A stretch of DNA of 64,000 bases from Klebsiella planticola ATCC 33531 (GCF_000735435.1 NZ_JMPP01000024.1:1-64000); one strand, 5' to 3'; positions 34,306-45,870 are shown, counted from the stretch's first letter. Numbers and translations: made by a program. The notes: generated by a model not told the origin, from the letters alone.

Positions 34306-35628
34306 TCAGAAGCGGTAGTTGAAGTTCGCGCCGTACAGCCAGGCGGTACCTTCAGAGCGGAAGGTATAAGGACCTTCTTTAATTTCTACGTGCTGACCGT
34401 GCATGTATGAAACACCCACGTCAACCGAAGCATCTTTGTTGAAGGCATAGGTGGTACCCGCGCTCAGCCACAGACGATCCTGATCCGGGATGGAGATAGA
34501 ACGGGTGCTTGCAGGGACCGGGCTATCATCAAAGGCGATACCGGTACGGAAGGTCCAGTTATCGTCATAGTAATAGGTGGTACCCAGCGCAATACGGTAG
34601 GCGTCTTTAAAGCTTTCATCTTTATAGAACAGCGTCTCACCGTTGCTACCCGTTGCTTTCAGCTCCTGGAACTGACTCCAGCTGGTGTAGGTCAGGCTAT
34701 AGTGGACCGCCCACTGCGGTGCAACGCGGTTATAGCCGGACAGCTCCCACATTTCAGGCAGGTTCAGCGTCAGAGAACCATCGGTAGTTTGACCGTTGGT
34801 GCCTGCCGGAAGCCCGAAGTTACCGAGGATCTGGTTGTATGCGGAAGGTAAGCTGCTTTTGTAATTACCGTCAAAGTCGATTTTCACTTCAGAACGATAG
34901 GTGAAGCCATAGCGGTTATTCTTATCCAGTTCATAAAGAATACCGGCGTTCCAGCCAAAGCCCCACGCGTTACCGTTGAGGTGAGCAATTTGCGTATCGG
35001 CAGGAATTTTCGATACCGGGCCGGCCAGCTGCGGCGGCAGCGCGCCAGAGCCCGCAACGATTTGCCCCAAATCGCCTGCATAGCGCTCAATCTTCGCTTT
35101 CGCATACACCGCATCAAACCCTAAGCCAAAGCTCCAGTGGCTGTCCAGGCGATAGGCGCCGCTCAGGTTGAAGTTGGCGGTGGTCAGGTCCGTTTTTCCG
35201 CCCATGCTGCCGGCGGCATAATCATCGGCGTACTCGGTCGCCAGACCATAGTTAGAGGTGATAGAGGCCCCCCAACCAAATTGATCGTTAATCGGCGATA
35301 CAAAGTGGAAGTTAGGCACCCATGCGGTTGGCGCAATATTATCGGCGTTCAGGCTTTTGCCTGTTGGAGACTGGCCGGAAATATTGACGTTAGGGTCGAC
35401 AAACACCGCGCCCGCAGACATCGTCGGGCGATCGAACATCATAATCAATGCTGGGTTACGGCTGGCATTGCCCGCGTCGTCAGCAATTGCACCTTCACCG
35501 GAATAGGCGCGGCCCAGACCTGATGAAGAGAATTCATTTAACTGAAAGCCTGCTGACCAGGCCTGTGTTGAAACAAGTGCTACAGCCACTGCGAGGGCAG
35601 ATTGGGTAAAGCGGGTTTTCTGGCTCAT
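34306..35628 (-). CDS. fadL: Long-chain fatty acid outer membrane transporter FadL
   Basis: A 440-residue FadL barrel protein. The signal peptide ends at STQAWSA, and the mature N-terminus [20 protein letters not shown] is the plug/hatch segment of the family. The C-terminus (NFNYRF) has the terminal aromatic residue for barrel insertion. Start MSQKTRF at 35628 matches E. coli FadL and lies 8 nt from GAGG; the ATG at 35634 is too close to that site. Two FadR-like operators lie just upstream. The region around extracellular loops after residue 190 differs most from E. coli, as expected for surface loops. Confidence 0.96.
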   Translation of the reverse strand: MSQKTRFTQSALAVAVALVSTQAWSAGFQLNEFSSSGLGRAYSGEGAIADDAGNASRNPALIMMFDRPTMSAGAVFVDPNVNISGQSPTGKSLNADNIAPTAWVPNFHFVSPINDQFGWGASITSNYGLATEYADDYAAGSMGGKTDLTTANFNLSGAYRLDSHWSFGLGFDAVYAKAKIERYAGDLGQIVAGSGALPPQLAGPVSKIPADTQIAHLNGNAWGFGWNAGILYELDKNNRYGFTYRSEVKIDFDGNYKSSLPSAYNQILGNFGLPAGTNGQTTDGSLTLNLPEMWELSGYNRVAPQWAVHYSLTYTSWSQFQELKATGSNGETLFYKDESFKDAYRIALGTTYYYDDNWTFRTGIAFDDSPVPASTRSISIPDQDRLWLSAGTTYAFNKDASVDVGVSYMHGQHVEIKEGPYTFRSEGTAWLYGANFNYRF

Positions 35629-35718
35629 GCCCATAACCTCATTGAGTTATTTTTATTTAAACTATGTTACATGCCGTAACAGAAGCGCGAAGTGTAGGGT
35701 CTGCTTTACGACAGAGAA

Positions 35719-35755
35719 ATCAGACCAGTGCGCTGAGTATAGGTCTGACCAGATG
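35719..35755 (-). promoter_or_regulatory. Two FadR-like operators upstream of fadL
   Basis: On the minus strand CATCTGGTCAGACCTAT (35739-35755) and CACTGGTCTGATT (35719-35731) resemble the FadR consensus (A)CTGGTCNGACC. Their order and spacing closely resemble the paired FadR sites that I recall from the E. coli fadL promoter. They would repress fadL until long-chain acyl-CoA accumulates. Confidence 0.75.
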
Positions 35756-35878
35756 AGATGTTGCAAGTTTGTTTATGAGATTTTTCAGTTGTGATACGAA
35801 AAAAGCGATCCAGTTAGCAAAATTGGCCTCGTTCGCATTATCTAAACAGGGCATTTTTTGTTTTGGATCATTTTTAAG

Positions 35879-35894
35879 TGTGATTTCGGTCACT
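35879..35894. promoter_or_regulatory. CRP-like site in the fadL-yfcZ intergenic region
   Basis: TGTGA-TTTCGG-TCACT is one mismatch from the CRP consensus TGTGA-N6-TCACA. It lies 251 bp upstream of the fadL start and 106 bp upstream of yfcZ, so it could serve either. The 35629-35999 gap otherwise holds the FadR sites and no gene. Confidence 0.6.
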
Positions 35895-35999
35895 TAGGAC
35901 TTTTGTCGCCATTAACGACTGGAGGCCGGGAGGCGCCGCGCGTAAAATAACCTCATTATTTGTCTGGCACCTTGAGTGCATATACAGAGGAAATCTACG

Positions 36000-36284
36000 A
36001 TGAGTAAATGTAGTGCTGATGAAACCCCGGTTTGCTGCTGTATGGATGTTGGCACCATTATGGACAACACCGATTGCACCGCCTCTTACAGCCGGGTTTT
36101 TGCCAATCGCGCCGAAGCGGAACAAACTCTCGCCGCATTGACTGAGAAAGCACGGGGTGTGGAATCTGAACCGTGCAAAATTACCCCGACTTTTACCGAC
36201 GTTGAAGGCGGAGTGCAGATGGATATCGATTTTGTCTTCTGCTGTGAAGCCGAAACGCTGATTTTCCAGCTTGGTCTGCGTTAA
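36000..36284 (+). CDS. yfcZ: YfcZ/YiiS-family small protein
   Basis: A 94-residue cytosolic protein, starting at ATG 36000 with AGAGGAA upstream. It matches E. coli YfcZ (MSKCSADETPVCCCMDVGTI at the N-terminus) and keeps its cysteine cluster (CCC at 12-14) plus a CC pair near the C-terminus. The family has no established function. It lies between fadL and fadI, as in E. coli, and is followed by a strong hairpin. Confidence 0.9.
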   Translation: MSKCSADETPVCCCMDVGTIMDNTDCTASYSRVFANRAEAEQTLAALTEKARGVESEPCKITPTFTDVEGGVQMDIDFVFCCEAETLIFQLGLR

Positions 36285-36293
36285 TTTCTCCTC

Positions 36294-36317
36294 AACGCCC
36301 CTCCCGTCAGGGGCGTT
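36294..36317 (+). terminator. Hairpin terminator after yfcZ
   Basis: AACGCCCCT (36294-36302) pairs perfectly with AGGGGCGTT (36309-36317). The T tract downstream is poor (ATCTCC), so termination may be partial; a GC-rich stem still fits the end of the yfcZ transcript. Confidence 0.55.
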
Positions 36318-36398
36318 ATCTCCTGCTTTGTATGTGTTTTGGCTCCCACTTTTTCTCTTCGCTGATTGGCTTAATGTAAAAAATTAGTTAAAACTGTT

Positions 36399-36415
36399 AT
36401 CAGGTCAGACCACTT
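36399..36415 (+). promoter_or_regulatory. FadR-like operator upstream of fadI
   Basis: ATCAGGTCAGACCACTT, 28 bp before the fadI start, contains the GGTCAGACC core of FadR sites. It is positioned to block transcription of fadIJ, consistent with the known FadR control of the beta-oxidation genes. Confidence 0.7.
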
Positions 36416-36442
36416 GGTTTTATCGGTTAACAGGGGAAAGTC

Positions 36443-37753
36443 ATGAGTCAGCCATTACCGCTTGTCACCCGTCAAGGCGATCGCATTGCCATTGTCAGCG
36501 GTTTACGTACGCCGTTTGCCCGCCAGGCCACGGTATTTCACGGTGTTCCCGCCGTTGATTTGGGAAAAATGGTTATCAGCGAAATGCTGGCTCGTAGCGA
36601 TATTCCCCCGGAAATGATTGAGCAGCTGGTATTTGGCCAGGTGGTGCAGATGCCCGAAGCGCCAAATATTGCGCGCGAAATTGTGCTTGGCACCGGCATG
36701 AGCGTACACACCGATGCCTACAGCGTAAGTCGCGCCTGCGCCACCAGTTTTCAGGCGGTTGCCAACGTCGCGGAGAGCCTGATGGCGGGAACGATCCGCG
36801 CAGGTATTGCCGGCGGCGCCGACTCTTCATCCGTTCTGCCGATCGGCGTCAGTAAAAAGCTGGCCCGAACGCTGGTGGATGCCAATAAAGCGCGCACTCT
36901 CGGGCAGCGTCTGAAGCTCTTCTCCCGTTTACGCCTTCGCGATCTTTTACCGGTACCGCCTGCGGTGGCCGAGTATTCGACCGGGCTGCGGATGGGGGAT
37001 ACCGCAGAGCAAATGGCAAAAACATGGGGTATCACCCGCGAACAGCAGGACGCGCTGGCGCACCGTTCGCACCAGCTGGCGGCGAAAGCCTGGGAAGAGG
37101 GGAAACTGGCCTCTGAGGTGATGACCGCGTATGTGCCGCCGTTCCGTGAACCGCTGGAAAACGACAACAATATTCGTAAAAATTCAACCCTGGCTGATTA
37201 CCAAAAGTTACGTCCGGCTTTTGACCGCAAGCATGGCACGGTCACTGCGGCAAACAGTACGCCGCTAACCGACGGTGCCGCGGCGGTGATCATGATGACC
37301 GAGTCTCAGGCCAAAGCGCTGGGCTTAACCCCGCTTGGCTACCTGCGCAGCTATGCCTTTACCGCCATCGATGTCCGCCAGGATATGCTGCTGGGGCCGG
37401 CGTGGTCAACGCCGCTGGCGCTGGAAAGGGCGGGACTGAGCCTGGCTGATTTAACGCTTATCGATATGCATGAGGCTTTTGCCGCGCAGACGCTGGCGAA
37501 TCTTCAGTGCCTGGCCAGCGACCGCTTTGCCCGCGAGGTGCTTGGACGCTCGCAGGCGACCGGGGAAGTCGACGAAAGTAAATTCAATGTCCTCGGTGGT
37601 TCAATTGCTTACGGGCATCCTTTTGCTGCCACCGGCGCGAGGATGATTACCCAGACGCTGCATGAGCTGCGGCGCAGGGGGGGCGGATTTGGCCTGGTTA
37701 CCGCCTGTGCGGCGGGTGGACTCGGCGCGGCGATGATTCTGGAGGTGGAATAA
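36443..37753 (+). CDS. fadI: 3-ketoacyl-CoA thiolase FadI (anaerobic beta-oxidation)
   Basis: A 436-residue thiolase. The acyl-accepting cysteine lies in [16 protein letters not shown], the catalytic histidine in [11 protein letters not shown], and the second cysteine in [14 protein letters not shown]. Length equals E. coli FadI. It cleaves 3-ketoacyl-CoA to acetyl-CoA and a shortened acyl-CoA, as the beta subunit of the FadIJ complex. Ribosome site AGGGGAAA. Stop and fadJ start share a base (TAATG). Confidence 0.97.
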   Translation: MSQPLPLVTRQGDRIAIVSGLRTPFARQATVFHGVPAVDLGKMVISEMLARSDIPPEMIEQLVFGQVVQMPEAPNIAREIVLGTGMSVHTDAYSVSRACATSFQAVANVAESLMAGTIRAGIAGGADSSSVLPIGVSKKLARTLVDANKARTLGQRLKLFSRLRLRDLLPVPPAVAEYSTGLRMGDTAEQMAKTWGITREQQDALAHRSHQLAAKAWEEGKLASEVMTAYVPPFREPLENDNNIRKNSTLADYQKLRPAFDRKHGTVTAANSTPLTDGAAAVIMMTESQAKALGLTPLGYLRSYAFTAIDVRQDMLLGPAWSTPLALERAGLSLADLTLIDMHEAFAAQTLANLQCLASDRFAREVLGRSQATGEVDESKFNVLGGSIAYGHPFAATGARMITQTLHELRRRGGGFGLVTACAAGGLGAAMILEVE

Positions 37754-39897
37754 TGGACATGGCATCGGCATTTACCCTCGATATTCGCCCGGATAACGTC
37801 GGCGTCATCACTATCGATTCGCCCGGTGAAAAGATGAATACCCTGAAGGCCGAATTTGGCCAGCAGGTGCGGGCGATCGTTCGCCAGATTCGTGATAATA
37901 AATCTCTGCGCGGCGTCGTGCTGATTTCCGCAAAACCGGACAATTTTATCGCCGGCGCGGATATCAATATGATTGCCCGCTGCGCCAGCGCTCAGGAAGC
38001 GGAAGCGCTCGCCCGCCAGGGGCAACAAATTATGGCGGAGATCCATGGGCTGGCGATTCCGGTGATTGCCGCCATCCACGGCGCCTGCCTGGGCGGCGGC
38101 CTTGAGCTGGCGCTGGCCTGTCATGGACGGGTATGCAGCGATGACGAGAAAACGCGTCTGGGTCTGCCTGAGGTCCAGCTGGGGCTGCTGCCTGGCTCCG
38201 GCGGCACTCAGAGATTACCCCGACTGATCGGTGTCAGCAGCGCCCTGGAGATGATTCTGACCGGCAAGCAGCTTCGCGCGCGTCAGGCGTTAAAAGCGGG
38301 CCTGGTGGATGAGGTGGTTCCGCAATCGATTCTGCTGCAGACGGCGGTGGAGCTGGCGCTGAAAGGACGGCCGGCGAGCCGCAGTATGCCGATCCGCGAA
38401 CGGGTGCTTGCCGGACCGCTGGGCCGTAATCTGCTGTTTCGGCTGGTGGGGAAAAAGACCCGACAGAAAACCCAGGGCAACTATCCTGCCGCCGAGCGCA
38501 TTCTGCAGGTGATTGAAAATGGATTAGCTCACGGCTGTAGCAGCGGCTATGCCGAGGAAGCGCGTGCCTTCGGTGAGCTGGCGATGACTCCGCAGTCTCA
38601 GGCATTGCGATCGATATTCTTTGCCAGCACGGATTTGAAGAAAGATCGCGGCGCCGATGCGCAGGCCGGGCCACTGAATCGCATCGGCATTCTCGGTGGC
38701 GGTCTGATGGGCGGCGGGATTGCGTATGTTACCGCTTGCAAAGGCGGGCTTGCGGTGCGTATCAAAGATATTCAGGCACGGGGAATTAACCATGCGCTGA
38801 AATACAGCTGGGAACTGCTGGACAAGCAGGTGCGTCGCCGCTATCTGCGCGCCAGCGAACGGGATCGTCAGCTGGCGCTGATTTCCGGCACCACGGATTA
38901 TCAGGGCTTCGCCCATCGCGATGTGGTTGTCGAGGCTGTCTTCGAGGATTTAGCTCTTAAACAGCGGATGGTGGCTGAGATCGAAGCACACTGCAGCCCG
39001 CAGACGATCTTTGCCTCCAATACCTCTTCGCTGCCCATCGGCGACATTGCGGCGCAGGCCAGCCGACCGGGGCAGGTGATTGGCCTGCATTTCTTCAGCC
39101 CGGTCGAGAAAATGCCGCTGGTTGAAGTGATCCCCCATCAGCATACCGATCCGCAGACGATTGCGACGGTAGTCAAGCTGGCCAAAATGCAGGGCAAAAC
39201 GCCGATCGTTGTGGCTGATAAAGCGGGTTTCTACGTCAACCGTATTCTGGCGCCCTACATCAACGAAGCGATGCGCTTACTCATGGAAGGTGAGCCCATT
39301 GATCATATCGATAAGTCATTGGTGAAATTCGGCTTTCCGGTGGGGCCGATTCAGCTGCTGGATGAGGTCGGAATTGATACCGGGACCAAAATTCTGCCGG
39401 TTCTGGAAGCCGCGTGGGGAGAACGTTTTAGCCCGCCTGCAAACATCATTGATGCGATCTTGAATGACGATCGCAAAGGGAGAAAAAATAACCGCGGTTT
39501 CTATCTTTATGAGCCAAAAGGGCGTACAAGCAAAAAACGACCCGATGCTGCGGTCTATTCGCTGCTGGGCGTTTCTGCTCCGCAGGCGCGCTTATCCGCC
39601 CGGCAGATAGCTGAGCGTTGCGTCATGATGATGCTTAACGAAGCCGCGCGCTGCTTCGATGAGCAGGTCATCCGCGGCGCCCGCGATGGCGACATTGGCG
39701 CGGTGTTCGGTATTGGCTTCCCGCCGTTTCTTGGCGGCCCGTTCCGTTATATGGATCAACTCGGGGCGAGTGAAGTTGTTGCCATCTTGCAACGTCTGGC
39801 CGCTCAGTACGGCCCACGGTTTACCCCATGCGAAAATTTATTGCGCATGGCCGGGCAGGGGGCAACCTTTTGGCCCGCTGCTGAACGGACGACCTAA
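37753..39897 (+). CDS. fadJ: Trifunctional fatty acid oxidation alpha subunit FadJ
   Basis: A 714-residue fusion of an N-terminal enoyl-CoA hydratase domain ([19 protein letters not shown] and [21 protein letters not shown] with the catalytic glutamates) and C-terminal 3-hydroxyacyl-CoA dehydrogenase domains (NAD-binding [15 protein letters not shown], then [12 protein letters not shown] and [14 protein letters not shown]). Length and sequence match E. coli FadJ (714). It works with FadI in beta-oxidation, mainly without oxygen. Co-translated with fadI. Confidence 0.97.
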   Translation: MDMASAFTLDIRPDNVGVITIDSPGEKMNTLKAEFGQQVRAIVRQIRDNKSLRGVVLISAKPDNFIAGADINMIARCASAQEAEALARQGQQIMAEIHGLAIPVIAAIHGACLGGGLELALACHGRVCSDDEKTRLGLPEVQLGLLPGSGGTQRLPRLIGVSSALEMILTGKQLRARQALKAGLVDEVVPQSILLQTAVELALKGRPASRSMPIRERVLAGPLGRNLLFRLVGKKTRQKTQGNYPAAERILQVIENGLAHGCSSGYAEEARAFGELAMTPQSQALRSIFFASTDLKKDRGADAQAGPLNRIGILGGGLMGGGIAYVTACKGGLAVRIKDIQARGINHALKYSWELLDKQVRRRYLRASERDRQLALISGTTDYQGFAHRDVVVEAVFEDLALKQRMVAEIEAHCSPQTIFASNTSSLPIGDIAAQASRPGQVIGLHFFSPVEKMPLVEVIPHQHTDPQTIATVVKLAKMQGKTPIVVADKAGFYVNRILAPYINEAMRLLMEGEPIDHIDKSLVKFGFPVGPIQLLDEVGIDTGTKILPVLEAAWGERFSPPANIIDAILNDDRKGRKNNRGFYLYEPKGRTSKKRPDAAVYSLLGVSAPQARLSARQIAERCVMMMLNEAARCFDEQVIRGARDGDIGAVFGIGFPPFLGGPFRYMDQLGASEVVAILQRLAAQYGPRFTPCENLLRMAGQGATFWPAAERTT

Positions 39898-40106
39898 GTT
39901 CTGGTCAAAGAAGATAAATCCGGCGATGAATGACGCTGTTGGTTGGCTGTTTTGTAAACGATCATTGACTATACTTACGCCATTGAGGTAAAAAACAGCG
40001 TTTCATTCGTTGGATGAATCAGGCACAATGCCCGGCCACCGGGTCGACTGCGTGCTATCTACGCAGGTAAGACTGCGGTGCTTCTGGTTAACAAAAGCGG
40101 TGCAAT

Positions 40107-40592
40107 ATGCAAGTTTTTATCATGCGTCACGGCGACGCTGCCCTCGATGCAGCCAGTGACTCGGTTCGTCCCTTAACCGTTTGTGGTTGTGACGAGTCCC
40201 GTCAGATGGCAACCTGGCTGAAAGGTCAAAAAGTGGATATTGAACGGGTTCTTGTCAGTCCTTACCTGCGTGCTGAACAGACGTTGGATGTGGTAAGAGA
40301 GTGCATGGACCTGCCTGAAAATGTCGACGTGATGCCGGAGCTCACGCCGTGTGGCGATGTTGGCATGGTCAGCGCCTGGCTTCAGACGCTGGCCAATGAA
40401 GGTGTTTCAACGGTGCTGGTGGTTTCGCACCTGCCGCTGGTGGGGTACCTCGTCTCAGAGCTGTGCCCGGGAGAAACTCCCCCGATGTTCACCACTTCGG
40501 CTATTGCCTGTGTCACCCTTGATGCCGATGGCAAGGGCGAGTTCAACTGGCAGATGAGCCCCTGCAATCTGAAGATGGCGAAGGCTATCTGA
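40107..40592 (+). CDS. sixA: Phosphohistidine phosphatase SixA
   Basis: A 161-residue histidine phosphatase with the RHG motif at residues 7-9 (FIMRHGDAA) and the second catalytic histidine in VVSHLPLVGYL. Length matches E. coli SixA (161). It removes phosphate from histidine phosphotransfer proteins such as NPr of the nitrogen PTS or the ArcB HPt domain. The 209 bp between fadJ and this start contain no gene; they are likely to hold its promoter. Confidence 0.95.
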   Translation: MQVFIMRHGDAALDAASDSVRPLTVCGCDESRQMATWLKGQKVDIERVLVSPYLRAEQTLDVVRECMDLPENVDVMPELTPCGDVGMVSAWLQTLANEGVSTVLVVSHLPLVGYLVSELCPGETPPMFTTSAIACVTLDADGKGEFNWQMSPCNLKMAKAI

Positions 40593-40612
40593 CTCCCCCT
40601 GGAGCATCCGTA

Positions 40613-41164
40613 TTACGGAAGCTCCGGCGGCTGCCACTCTTCAACTTCAATCAGCACCAGCAGTGCGGCGTCTCCGCCGTACTCTTTTGGCGCCTGATGA
40701 AAAGCCATGATGTGCGGATGTTGCGCAAGCCAGAGCGGCGTTTGCTGCTTGAGGATGTGTTTGCCGTGCCCGTGCATCACGCAGGCGCAAAAGACATGTT
40801 CGCGACGACAGGCGGCGATCAGCGCCCCCAGCTCCTGCTTAGCCTGCTGCTGGGTCAACCCGTGCAGATCGAGAAACAGCTCCGGCGAATAATCCCCGCG
40901 GCGCAGTTTTTTCAGTTCAAAATGGCTCACGTCCGGACGGACATATTTGACCGCCCCTTCGGTATTCAGCAGCGGCTGAAATTCATCGGAAAAATAGTGG
41001 CTGTTATCGGCCTGCTCCTGAAGTAAGCGTTTTGGCGGTACCTCGGTGATTTTCTTGCGCAGCGGGCGGTGCACGATGGTGTCTTGCTTAATCTGACGCG
41101 TGCCGGTCATTAACTGGCGGAACAACGCCTGATCCTCGTCGCTTAGCGATGTTTTCTTTTTCAT
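40613..41164 (-). CDS. smrB: Ribosome rescue endonuclease SmrB (YfcN)
   Basis: A 183-residue protein with a C-terminal Smr domain: [15 protein letters not shown] (LDLHG motif), the central HGHGKHIL nuclease motif in [11 protein letters not shown], and a conserved end. Matches E. coli SmrB, which cleaves mRNA between collided ribosomes. Convergent with sixA; 20 bp separate the stops, and a hairpin (GGAGC...GCTCC, 40601-40625) covers this junction. Confidence 0.94.
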   Translation of the reverse strand: MKKKTSLSDEDQALFRQLMTGTRQIKQDTIVHRPLRKKITEVPPKRLLQEQADNSHYFSDEFQPLLNTEGAVKYVRPDVSHFELKKLRRGDYSPELFLDLHGLTQQQAKQELGALIAACRREHVFCACVMHGHGKHILKQQTPLWLAQHPHIMAFHQAPKEYGGDAALLVLIEVEEWQPPELP

Positions 41165-41330
41165 TGCCCACTCTCATCATTTCTTTTCGCTAGTTTACCC
41201 GACTCGGCCTGTATTCAGGCAAGCAAAACGTATTTTTCCCCGTCCGCCTGACGTAAGAATGCTGATTTATCGCCGTCTTCGTGGCAAACTAGCCGCCGAA
41301 TTTACAGTAGAGCGTGTCCTGGAGGATGGC

Positions 41331-42263
41331 GTGGATAAAATTTTTGTTGATGAAGCGGTCAATGAGCTGCATACCATTCAGGACATGCTGCGTTGGGCGG
41401 TCAGTCGTTTCAGCGCGGCGAATATCTGGTACGGCCATGGCACGGACAACCCGTGGGATGAGGCGCTGCAGTTGGTATTGCCATCGCTCTACCTGCCGCT
41501 GGATATTCCGGAGGATATGCACTCCGCGCGTCTGACTTCCAGCGAAAAACACCGCATCGTTGAGCGCGTGATTCGCCGGATCAACGAACGTATTCCGGTT
41601 GCCTATTTGACCAATAAAGCCTGGTTCTGCGGCCATGAATTTTTCGTGGACGAACGTGTGCTGGTGCCGCGTTCTCCGATCGGTGAGCTTATCAATAATC
41701 ACTTCGCCGGCCTGATTGACCATCAACCGCAGCACATTCTGGATATGTGCACCGGCAGCGGCTGTATTGCGATCGCCTGCGCTTACTCTTTCCCGGAAGC
41801 GGAAGTGGACGCGGTGGATATCTCCGTTGACGCGCTGGCCGTTGCCGAGCAGAACGTTGAAGCGCACGGCCTGATCCATCAGGTCACGCCGATTCGTTCC
41901 GATCTGTTCCGCGATCTGCCGAAAGTGCAGTACGACCTTATCGTCACCAACCCGCCGTACGTTGACGAAGAAGATATGTCCGATCTGCCGGGCGAATATC
42001 GTCATGAGCCGGTACTGGGTCTGGCTTCCGGCAGCGATGGGCTGAAGCTGACGCGCCGTATCCTCGGTAATGCGCCGGATTATCTCAGCGACGACGGTAT
42101 TCTGATTTGTGAAGTCGGTAACAGCATGGTACATCTGATTGAGCAGTATCCGGACGTGCCGTTTACCTGGCTTGAGTTTGAAAATGGCGGGGATGGCGTG
42201 TTCATGCTGACCAAACCACAGCTGATCGCCGCCCGCGCGCATTTCGGCATTTATAAAGACTAA
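41331..42263 (+). CDS. prmB: Ribosomal protein uL3 glutamine methyltransferase PrmB
   Basis: A 310-residue SAM-dependent methyltransferase. The GTG at 41331 is preferred: it follows GGAGG and gives [20 protein letters not shown], as in E. coli (310 aa). An upstream ATG at 41259 would add 24 residues. SAM motif [16 protein letters not shown] and catalytic motif NPPY ([13 protein letters not shown]) are intact. It methylates a glutamine of ribosomal protein L3. Followed after 29 bp by aroC. Confidence 0.96.
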   Translation: MDKIFVDEAVNELHTIQDMLRWAVSRFSAANIWYGHGTDNPWDEALQLVLPSLYLPLDIPEDMHSARLTSSEKHRIVERVIRRINERIPVAYLTNKAWFCGHEFFVDERVLVPRSPIGELINNHFAGLIDHQPQHILDMCTGSGCIAIACAYSFPEAEVDAVDISVDALAVAEQNVEAHGLIHQVTPIRSDLFRDLPKVQYDLIVTNPPYVDEEDMSDLPGEYRHEPVLGLASGSDGLKLTRRILGNAPDYLSDDGILICEVGNSMVHLIEQYPDVPFTWLEFENGGDGVFMLTKPQLIAARAHFGIYKD

Positions 42264-42292
42264 AAACAACACGCAAACATGACGGAGCCGTG

Positions 42293-43378
42293 ATGGCAGG
42301 AAACACAATTGGACAACTCTTTCGCGTCACTACCTTCGGCGAGTCGCACGGTCTGGCGCTGGGCTGCATTGTTGACGGAGTGCCGCCGGGCATTCCGCTG
42401 ACGGAAGCCGATCTGCAGCACGATCTGGATCGTCGTCGTCCGGGTACCTCGCGCTACACCACGCAGCGCCGTGAACCGGATCAGGTGAAGATCCTTTCCG
42501 GCGTCTTCGAAGGCGTGACGACCGGGACCAGCATTGGTCTGCTGATTGAGAATACCGATCAGCGTTCTCAGGATTACGGCGCGATTAAAGACGTTTTCCG
42601 TCCTGGGCACGCTGACTATACCTACGAGCAGAAATACGGCCTGCGCGATTATCGCGGCGGCGGACGTTCCTCAGCGCGTGAAACCGCGATGCGGGTGGCG
42701 GCTGGCGCGATTGCCAAGAAATACCTCGCGGAAAAATTCGGCATTGTTATCCGCGGCTGTTTGACCCAGATGGGCGATATTCCTCTGGCGATCAAAGACT
42801 GGGAACAGGTTGAACAAAACCCGTTCTTCTGTCCGGATCCGGATAAAATTGAAGCGCTTGATGAACTGATGCGCGGCCTGAAAAAAGAGGGCGACTCCAT
42901 CGGAGCTAAAGTGACCGTGGTCGCGGACGGCGTGCCTCCGGGGCTCGGTGAGCCGGTATTCGACCGTCTGGATGCCGACATTGCCCATGCGCTGATGAGC
43001 ATCAATGCGGTGAAGGGCGTGGAAATTGGCGATGGTTTTGAGGTAGTGAAACTGCGCGGCAGCCAAAATCGCGATGAAATCACCAAAAACGGTTTCCAGA
43101 GCAACCATGCGGGCGGCATTCTTGGCGGTATCAGCAGCGGTCAGCAGATCGTCGCGAATATCGCGCTGAAGCCGACCTCCAGCATCACCGTACCGGGTCA
43201 TACGATTAACCGTCACGGTGAAGAAGTCGAGATGATCACCAAAGGGCGCCACGATCCTTGCGTGGGCATCCGTGCGGTGCCGATCGCGGAAGCCATGCTG
43301 GCGATCGTGCTAATGGATCACTTTATGCGTCAGCGCGCGCAAAATGGCGACGTGACGACATCAATTCCACGCTGGTAA
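42293..43378 (+). CDS. aroC: Chorismate synthase AroC
   Basis: A 361-residue chorismate synthase. The N-terminus [20 protein letters not shown] and the signatures [20 protein letters not shown] and [17 protein letters not shown] are conserved. It converts EPSP to chorismate with reduced FMN, the last common step of aromatic amino acid synthesis. An in-frame GTG directly precedes the ATG at 42293; the ATG is chosen by comparison with E. coli AroC (361 aa). mepA follows after 3 bp. Confidence 0.97.
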   Translation: MAGNTIGQLFRVTTFGESHGLALGCIVDGVPPGIPLTEADLQHDLDRRRPGTSRYTTQRREPDQVKILSGVFEGVTTGTSIGLLIENTDQRSQDYGAIKDVFRPGHADYTYEQKYGLRDYRGGGRSSARETAMRVAAGAIAKKYLAEKFGIVIRGCLTQMGDIPLAIKDWEQVEQNPFFCPDPDKIEALDELMRGLKKEGDSIGAKVTVVADGVPPGLGEPVFDRLDADIAHALMSINAVKGVEIGDGFEVVKLRGSQNRDEITKNGFQSNHAGGILGGISSGQQIVANIALKPTSSITVPGHTINRHGEEVEMITKGRHDPCVGIRAVPIAEAMLAIVLMDHFMRQRAQNGDVTTSIPRW

Positions 43379-43381
43379 TCG

Positions 43382-44206
43382 ATGAAAAAAACCGTTATCG
43401 CTCTGCTGGCGCTGGTCGCCAGCTCTGCCTGCCTTGCGGCGACGCCGTGGCAAAAAATCACCCAGCCGATTAGCGGCAGCGCGCAGTCAATTGGCGCATT
43501 TGCCAACGGCTGTATTGTCGGCGCGCAGGCGCTGCCGCTGAGCGCGACCAGTTACCAGGTCATGCGCACCGACCAGCGCCGCTACTTCGGCCATCCGGAC
43601 CTGATCCAGTTTATTCAGCGCCTGGGCAATCAGGTGCAGAGTCAGGGCATGGGGACGTTGCTGATTGGCGATATGGGGATGCCAGCGGGCGGACGCTTTA
43701 ACGGCGGTCATGCCAGTCACCAGAGCGGGCTGGATGTTGATATTTTCCTTCAGCTCCCGCAGACGCGCTGGAGTTCAGCGCAGCTCCTGAAACCGCAGGC
43801 GCTGGATCTGGTGGCTCGCGACGGCAAGCGCGTGGTGCCGTCGCTGTGGAGCCCGCAAATCAGTCATCTGATTAAACTGGCGGCAGAAGATAACGACGTC
43901 ACGCGTATCTTTGTTAACCCGGCAATCAAACAGCAGCTCTGCCTCGATGCTGGCAACGATCGCGGGTGGCTACGCAAAGTCCGGCCATGGTTCCAGCATC
44001 GCGCACATATGCATGTTCGTCTGCGCTGCCCGGCGGGCAGCCTGGAGTGCGAAGAACAGGCGCCACCGCCGCCAGGCGATGGCTGCGGAGCCGAGCTACA
44101 AAGCTGGTTTGAACCCCCAAAACCCGGAACAACCTCTCCTGTGAAGAAGACGCCGCCTCCGCTGCCGCCTTCCTGCCAGGCGCTACTGGATGAGCATGTG
44201 CTGTAA
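43382..44206 (+). CDS. mepA: Penicillin-insensitive murein endopeptidase MepA
   Basis: A 274-residue LAS-family zinc endopeptidase with signal peptide ([18 protein letters not shown]). Zinc ligands are in [14 protein letters not shown] (HxxxxxxD) and [10 protein letters not shown] (HxH). It cuts DD-crosslinks of peptidoglycan in the periplasm. Length matches E. coli MepA (274). The stop overlaps the yfcA start by one base. Confidence 0.96.
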   Translation: MKKTVIALLALVASSACLAATPWQKITQPISGSAQSIGAFANGCIVGAQALPLSATSYQVMRTDQRRYFGHPDLIQFIQRLGNQVQSQGMGTLLIGDMGMPAGGRFNGGHASHQSGLDVDIFLQLPQTRWSSAQLLKPQALDLVARDGKRVVPSLWSPQISHLIKLAAEDNDVTRIFVNPAIKQQLCLDAGNDRGWLRKVRPWFQHRAHMHVRLRCPAGSLECEEQAPPPPGDGCGAELQSWFEPPKPGTTSPVKKTPPPLPPSCQALLDEHVL

Positions 44207-45015
44207 TGGAAAGCTTTATTGAGCTGTTTATGGTGTCGCCGACGGTACTGGTGGCGCTTTTTTTCGTGGCTATTCTGGCGGGATTTATTGACTCCCTGGC
44301 GGGCGGCGGCGGGTTACTGACGGTTCCGGCGCTGATGGCGGCAGGGCTGCCTCCGGCGCAGGCGCTGGCGACAAACAAGCTGCAGGCCTGCGGGGGATCG
44401 CTTTCTGCTTCGCTCTATTTTATCCGCCGCAAGGTGGTGAACCTGGCGGATCAGAAGCTCAATATCCTGATGACGTTTATCGGCTCAACCGCCGGTGCGC
44501 TGCTGGTGCAGCACGTCCAGTCCGATATTCTGCGCCAGATCCTGCCGGTGCTGGTAATCGGCATTGGCCTGTACTTCCTGCTGATGCCAAAATTAGGCGA
44601 AGCAGACCGTCAGCGTCGGCTGTACGGCCTGCCGTTTGCCCTGATCGCCGGCGGCTGCGTGGGTTTTTATGATGGTTTCTTCGGCCCTGGCGCGGGTTCT
44701 TTCTACGCGCTGGCTTTCGTCACTCTTGCCGGGTTTAACCTCGCCAAATCAACCGCTCACGCCAAAGTGCTGAACGCGACCTCTAACGTCGGTGGGCTAT
44801 TGCTGTTTATCATTGGCGGCAAAGTGATTTGGGCGACCGGTTTTGTGATGATGGCGGGGCAGTTTATTGGCGCTCGCGCCGGTTCACGTCTGGTTCTGAG
44901 TAAAGGACAATCGTTGATTCGTCCGATGATTGTGGTTGTCTCCGCCGTGATGAGCGCGAAACTTCTTTATGACAGCCACGGTGCTGAAATTCTTCAGTGG
45001 TTGGGAATTCATTAA
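44206..45015 (+). CDS. yfcA: TSUP-family membrane transporter YfcA
   Basis: A 269-residue inner membrane protein with about eight hydrophobic helices and the paired motif of the TauE/SafE family (GFIDSLAGGGGLLTVPAL and the second-half repeat GFYDGFFGPGAGSFYALAF). These proteins move sulfur-containing organic anions or sulfite, but the substrate of YfcA is unknown. One-base overlaps join it to mepA and epmC. Confidence 0.92.
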   Translation: MESFIELFMVSPTVLVALFFVAILAGFIDSLAGGGGLLTVPALMAAGLPPAQALATNKLQACGGSLSASLYFIRRKVVNLADQKLNILMTFIGSTAGALLVQHVQSDILRQILPVLVIGIGLYFLLMPKLGEADRQRRLYGLPFALIAGGCVGFYDGFFGPGAGSFYALAFVTLAGFNLAKSTAHAKVLNATSNVGGLLLFIIGGKVIWATGFVMMAGQFIGARAGSRLVLSKGQSLIRPMIVVVSAVMSAKLLYDSHGAEILQWLGIH

Positions 45016-45563
45016 TGCAACAGCAACACCATTATCAGCAGCTGATCGCTATCTTTGACAGCTGCTTTACCGATGATTTTAATACCCGTCTGATTAAAGG
45101 CGATGACGAACCGATCTATCTTCCGGCAGATAGCGACGTGCCGTATAACCGCATTGTGTTTGCCCATGGTTTTTACGCCAGCGGCCTGCATGAGATTTCT
45201 CACTGGTGCATCGCGGGCAAAGCGCGTCGCGAGCAGGTTGATTTCGGCTACTGGTACTGCCCGGATGGCCGTGATGCCATGACCCAGTGTCAGTTTGAAG
45301 ATGTTGAGGTGAAACCGCAGGCGCTGGACTGGCTGTTTTGCGTGGCGGCAGGTTTTCCGTTTAACGTGAGCTGTGACAATCTGGAAGGCGACTTCGAACC
45401 TGACCGCATTGCCTTTCAGCGGCGAGTTCATGCCCAGGTTATGACCTTGCTGGAGCAAGGGATCCCTGAACGTCCGGCGCGGTTTATCCGCGCGTTACAA
45501 GAATATTATCAGACGCCGCCACTGACGGCAGAACAATTCCCGTGGCCGGAAGACCTGCAATAA
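45015..45563 (+). CDS. epmC: EF-P beta-lysine hydroxylase EpmC (YfcM)
   Basis: A 182-residue protein starting at the ATG that overlaps the yfcA stop. Sequence matches E. coli EpmC/Yfc[23 protein letters not shown] contains the likely metal-binding HExxH-like pattern (HEISH). It hydroxylates the beta-lysylated lysine of elongation factor P. The partners EpmA and EpmB are not in this window. Confidence 0.95.
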   Translation: MQQQHHYQQLIAIFDSCFTDDFNTRLIKGDDEPIYLPADSDVPYNRIVFAHGFYASGLHEISHWCIAGKARREQVDFGYWYCPDGRDAMTQCQFEDVEVKPQALDWLFCVAAGFPFNVSCDNLEGDFEPDRIAFQRRVHAQVMTLLEQGIPERPARFIRALQEYYQTPPLTAEQFPWPEDLQ

Positions 45564-45594
45564 AGCCACGTTTGACACTAGAAGAGGAAAGACA

Positions 45595-45870
45595 ATGCTC
45601 GCGGAGTTTGAATCACGCATTCTGGCGTTGATTGATGAAATGGTAGACCACGCCAGTGATGATGAACTGTTTGCCAGCGGCTATCTGCGCGGCCACCTGA
45701 CGCTGGCGGTAGCCGAGCTGGAAGGAGGGGACGATCACTCTGCGAAAGCAATCAACGATCGGGTGGTGCGCAGCCTGGAGAAAGCGATCGGCGCAGGCGA
45801 ACTGTCGCCGCCGGACCAGATTCTGGTGCAGGGAATGTGGAATAACTTATATCAGCGGGCAAAGCAATAA
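45595..45870 (+). CDS. yfcL: YfcL-family small protein
   Basis: A 91-residue acidic helical cytosolic protein matching E. coli YfcL. It has no known function. Ribosome site AGAGGAAAG lies upstream of ATG 45595, 31 bp after epmC. It ends 109 bp from the convergent mnmC end. Confidence 0.9.
   Translation: MLAEFESRILALIDEMVDHASDDELFASGYLRGHLTLAVAELEGGDDHSAKAINDRVVRSLEKAIGAGELSPPDQILVQGMWNNLYQRAKQ

Noticed and set aside
41289-42308. 339-codon minus-strand open frame opposite prmB
   Set aside because: The + strand frame is the conserved PrmB protein with NPPY motif; the antisense frame is Arg/His-rich and typical of shadow ORFs.
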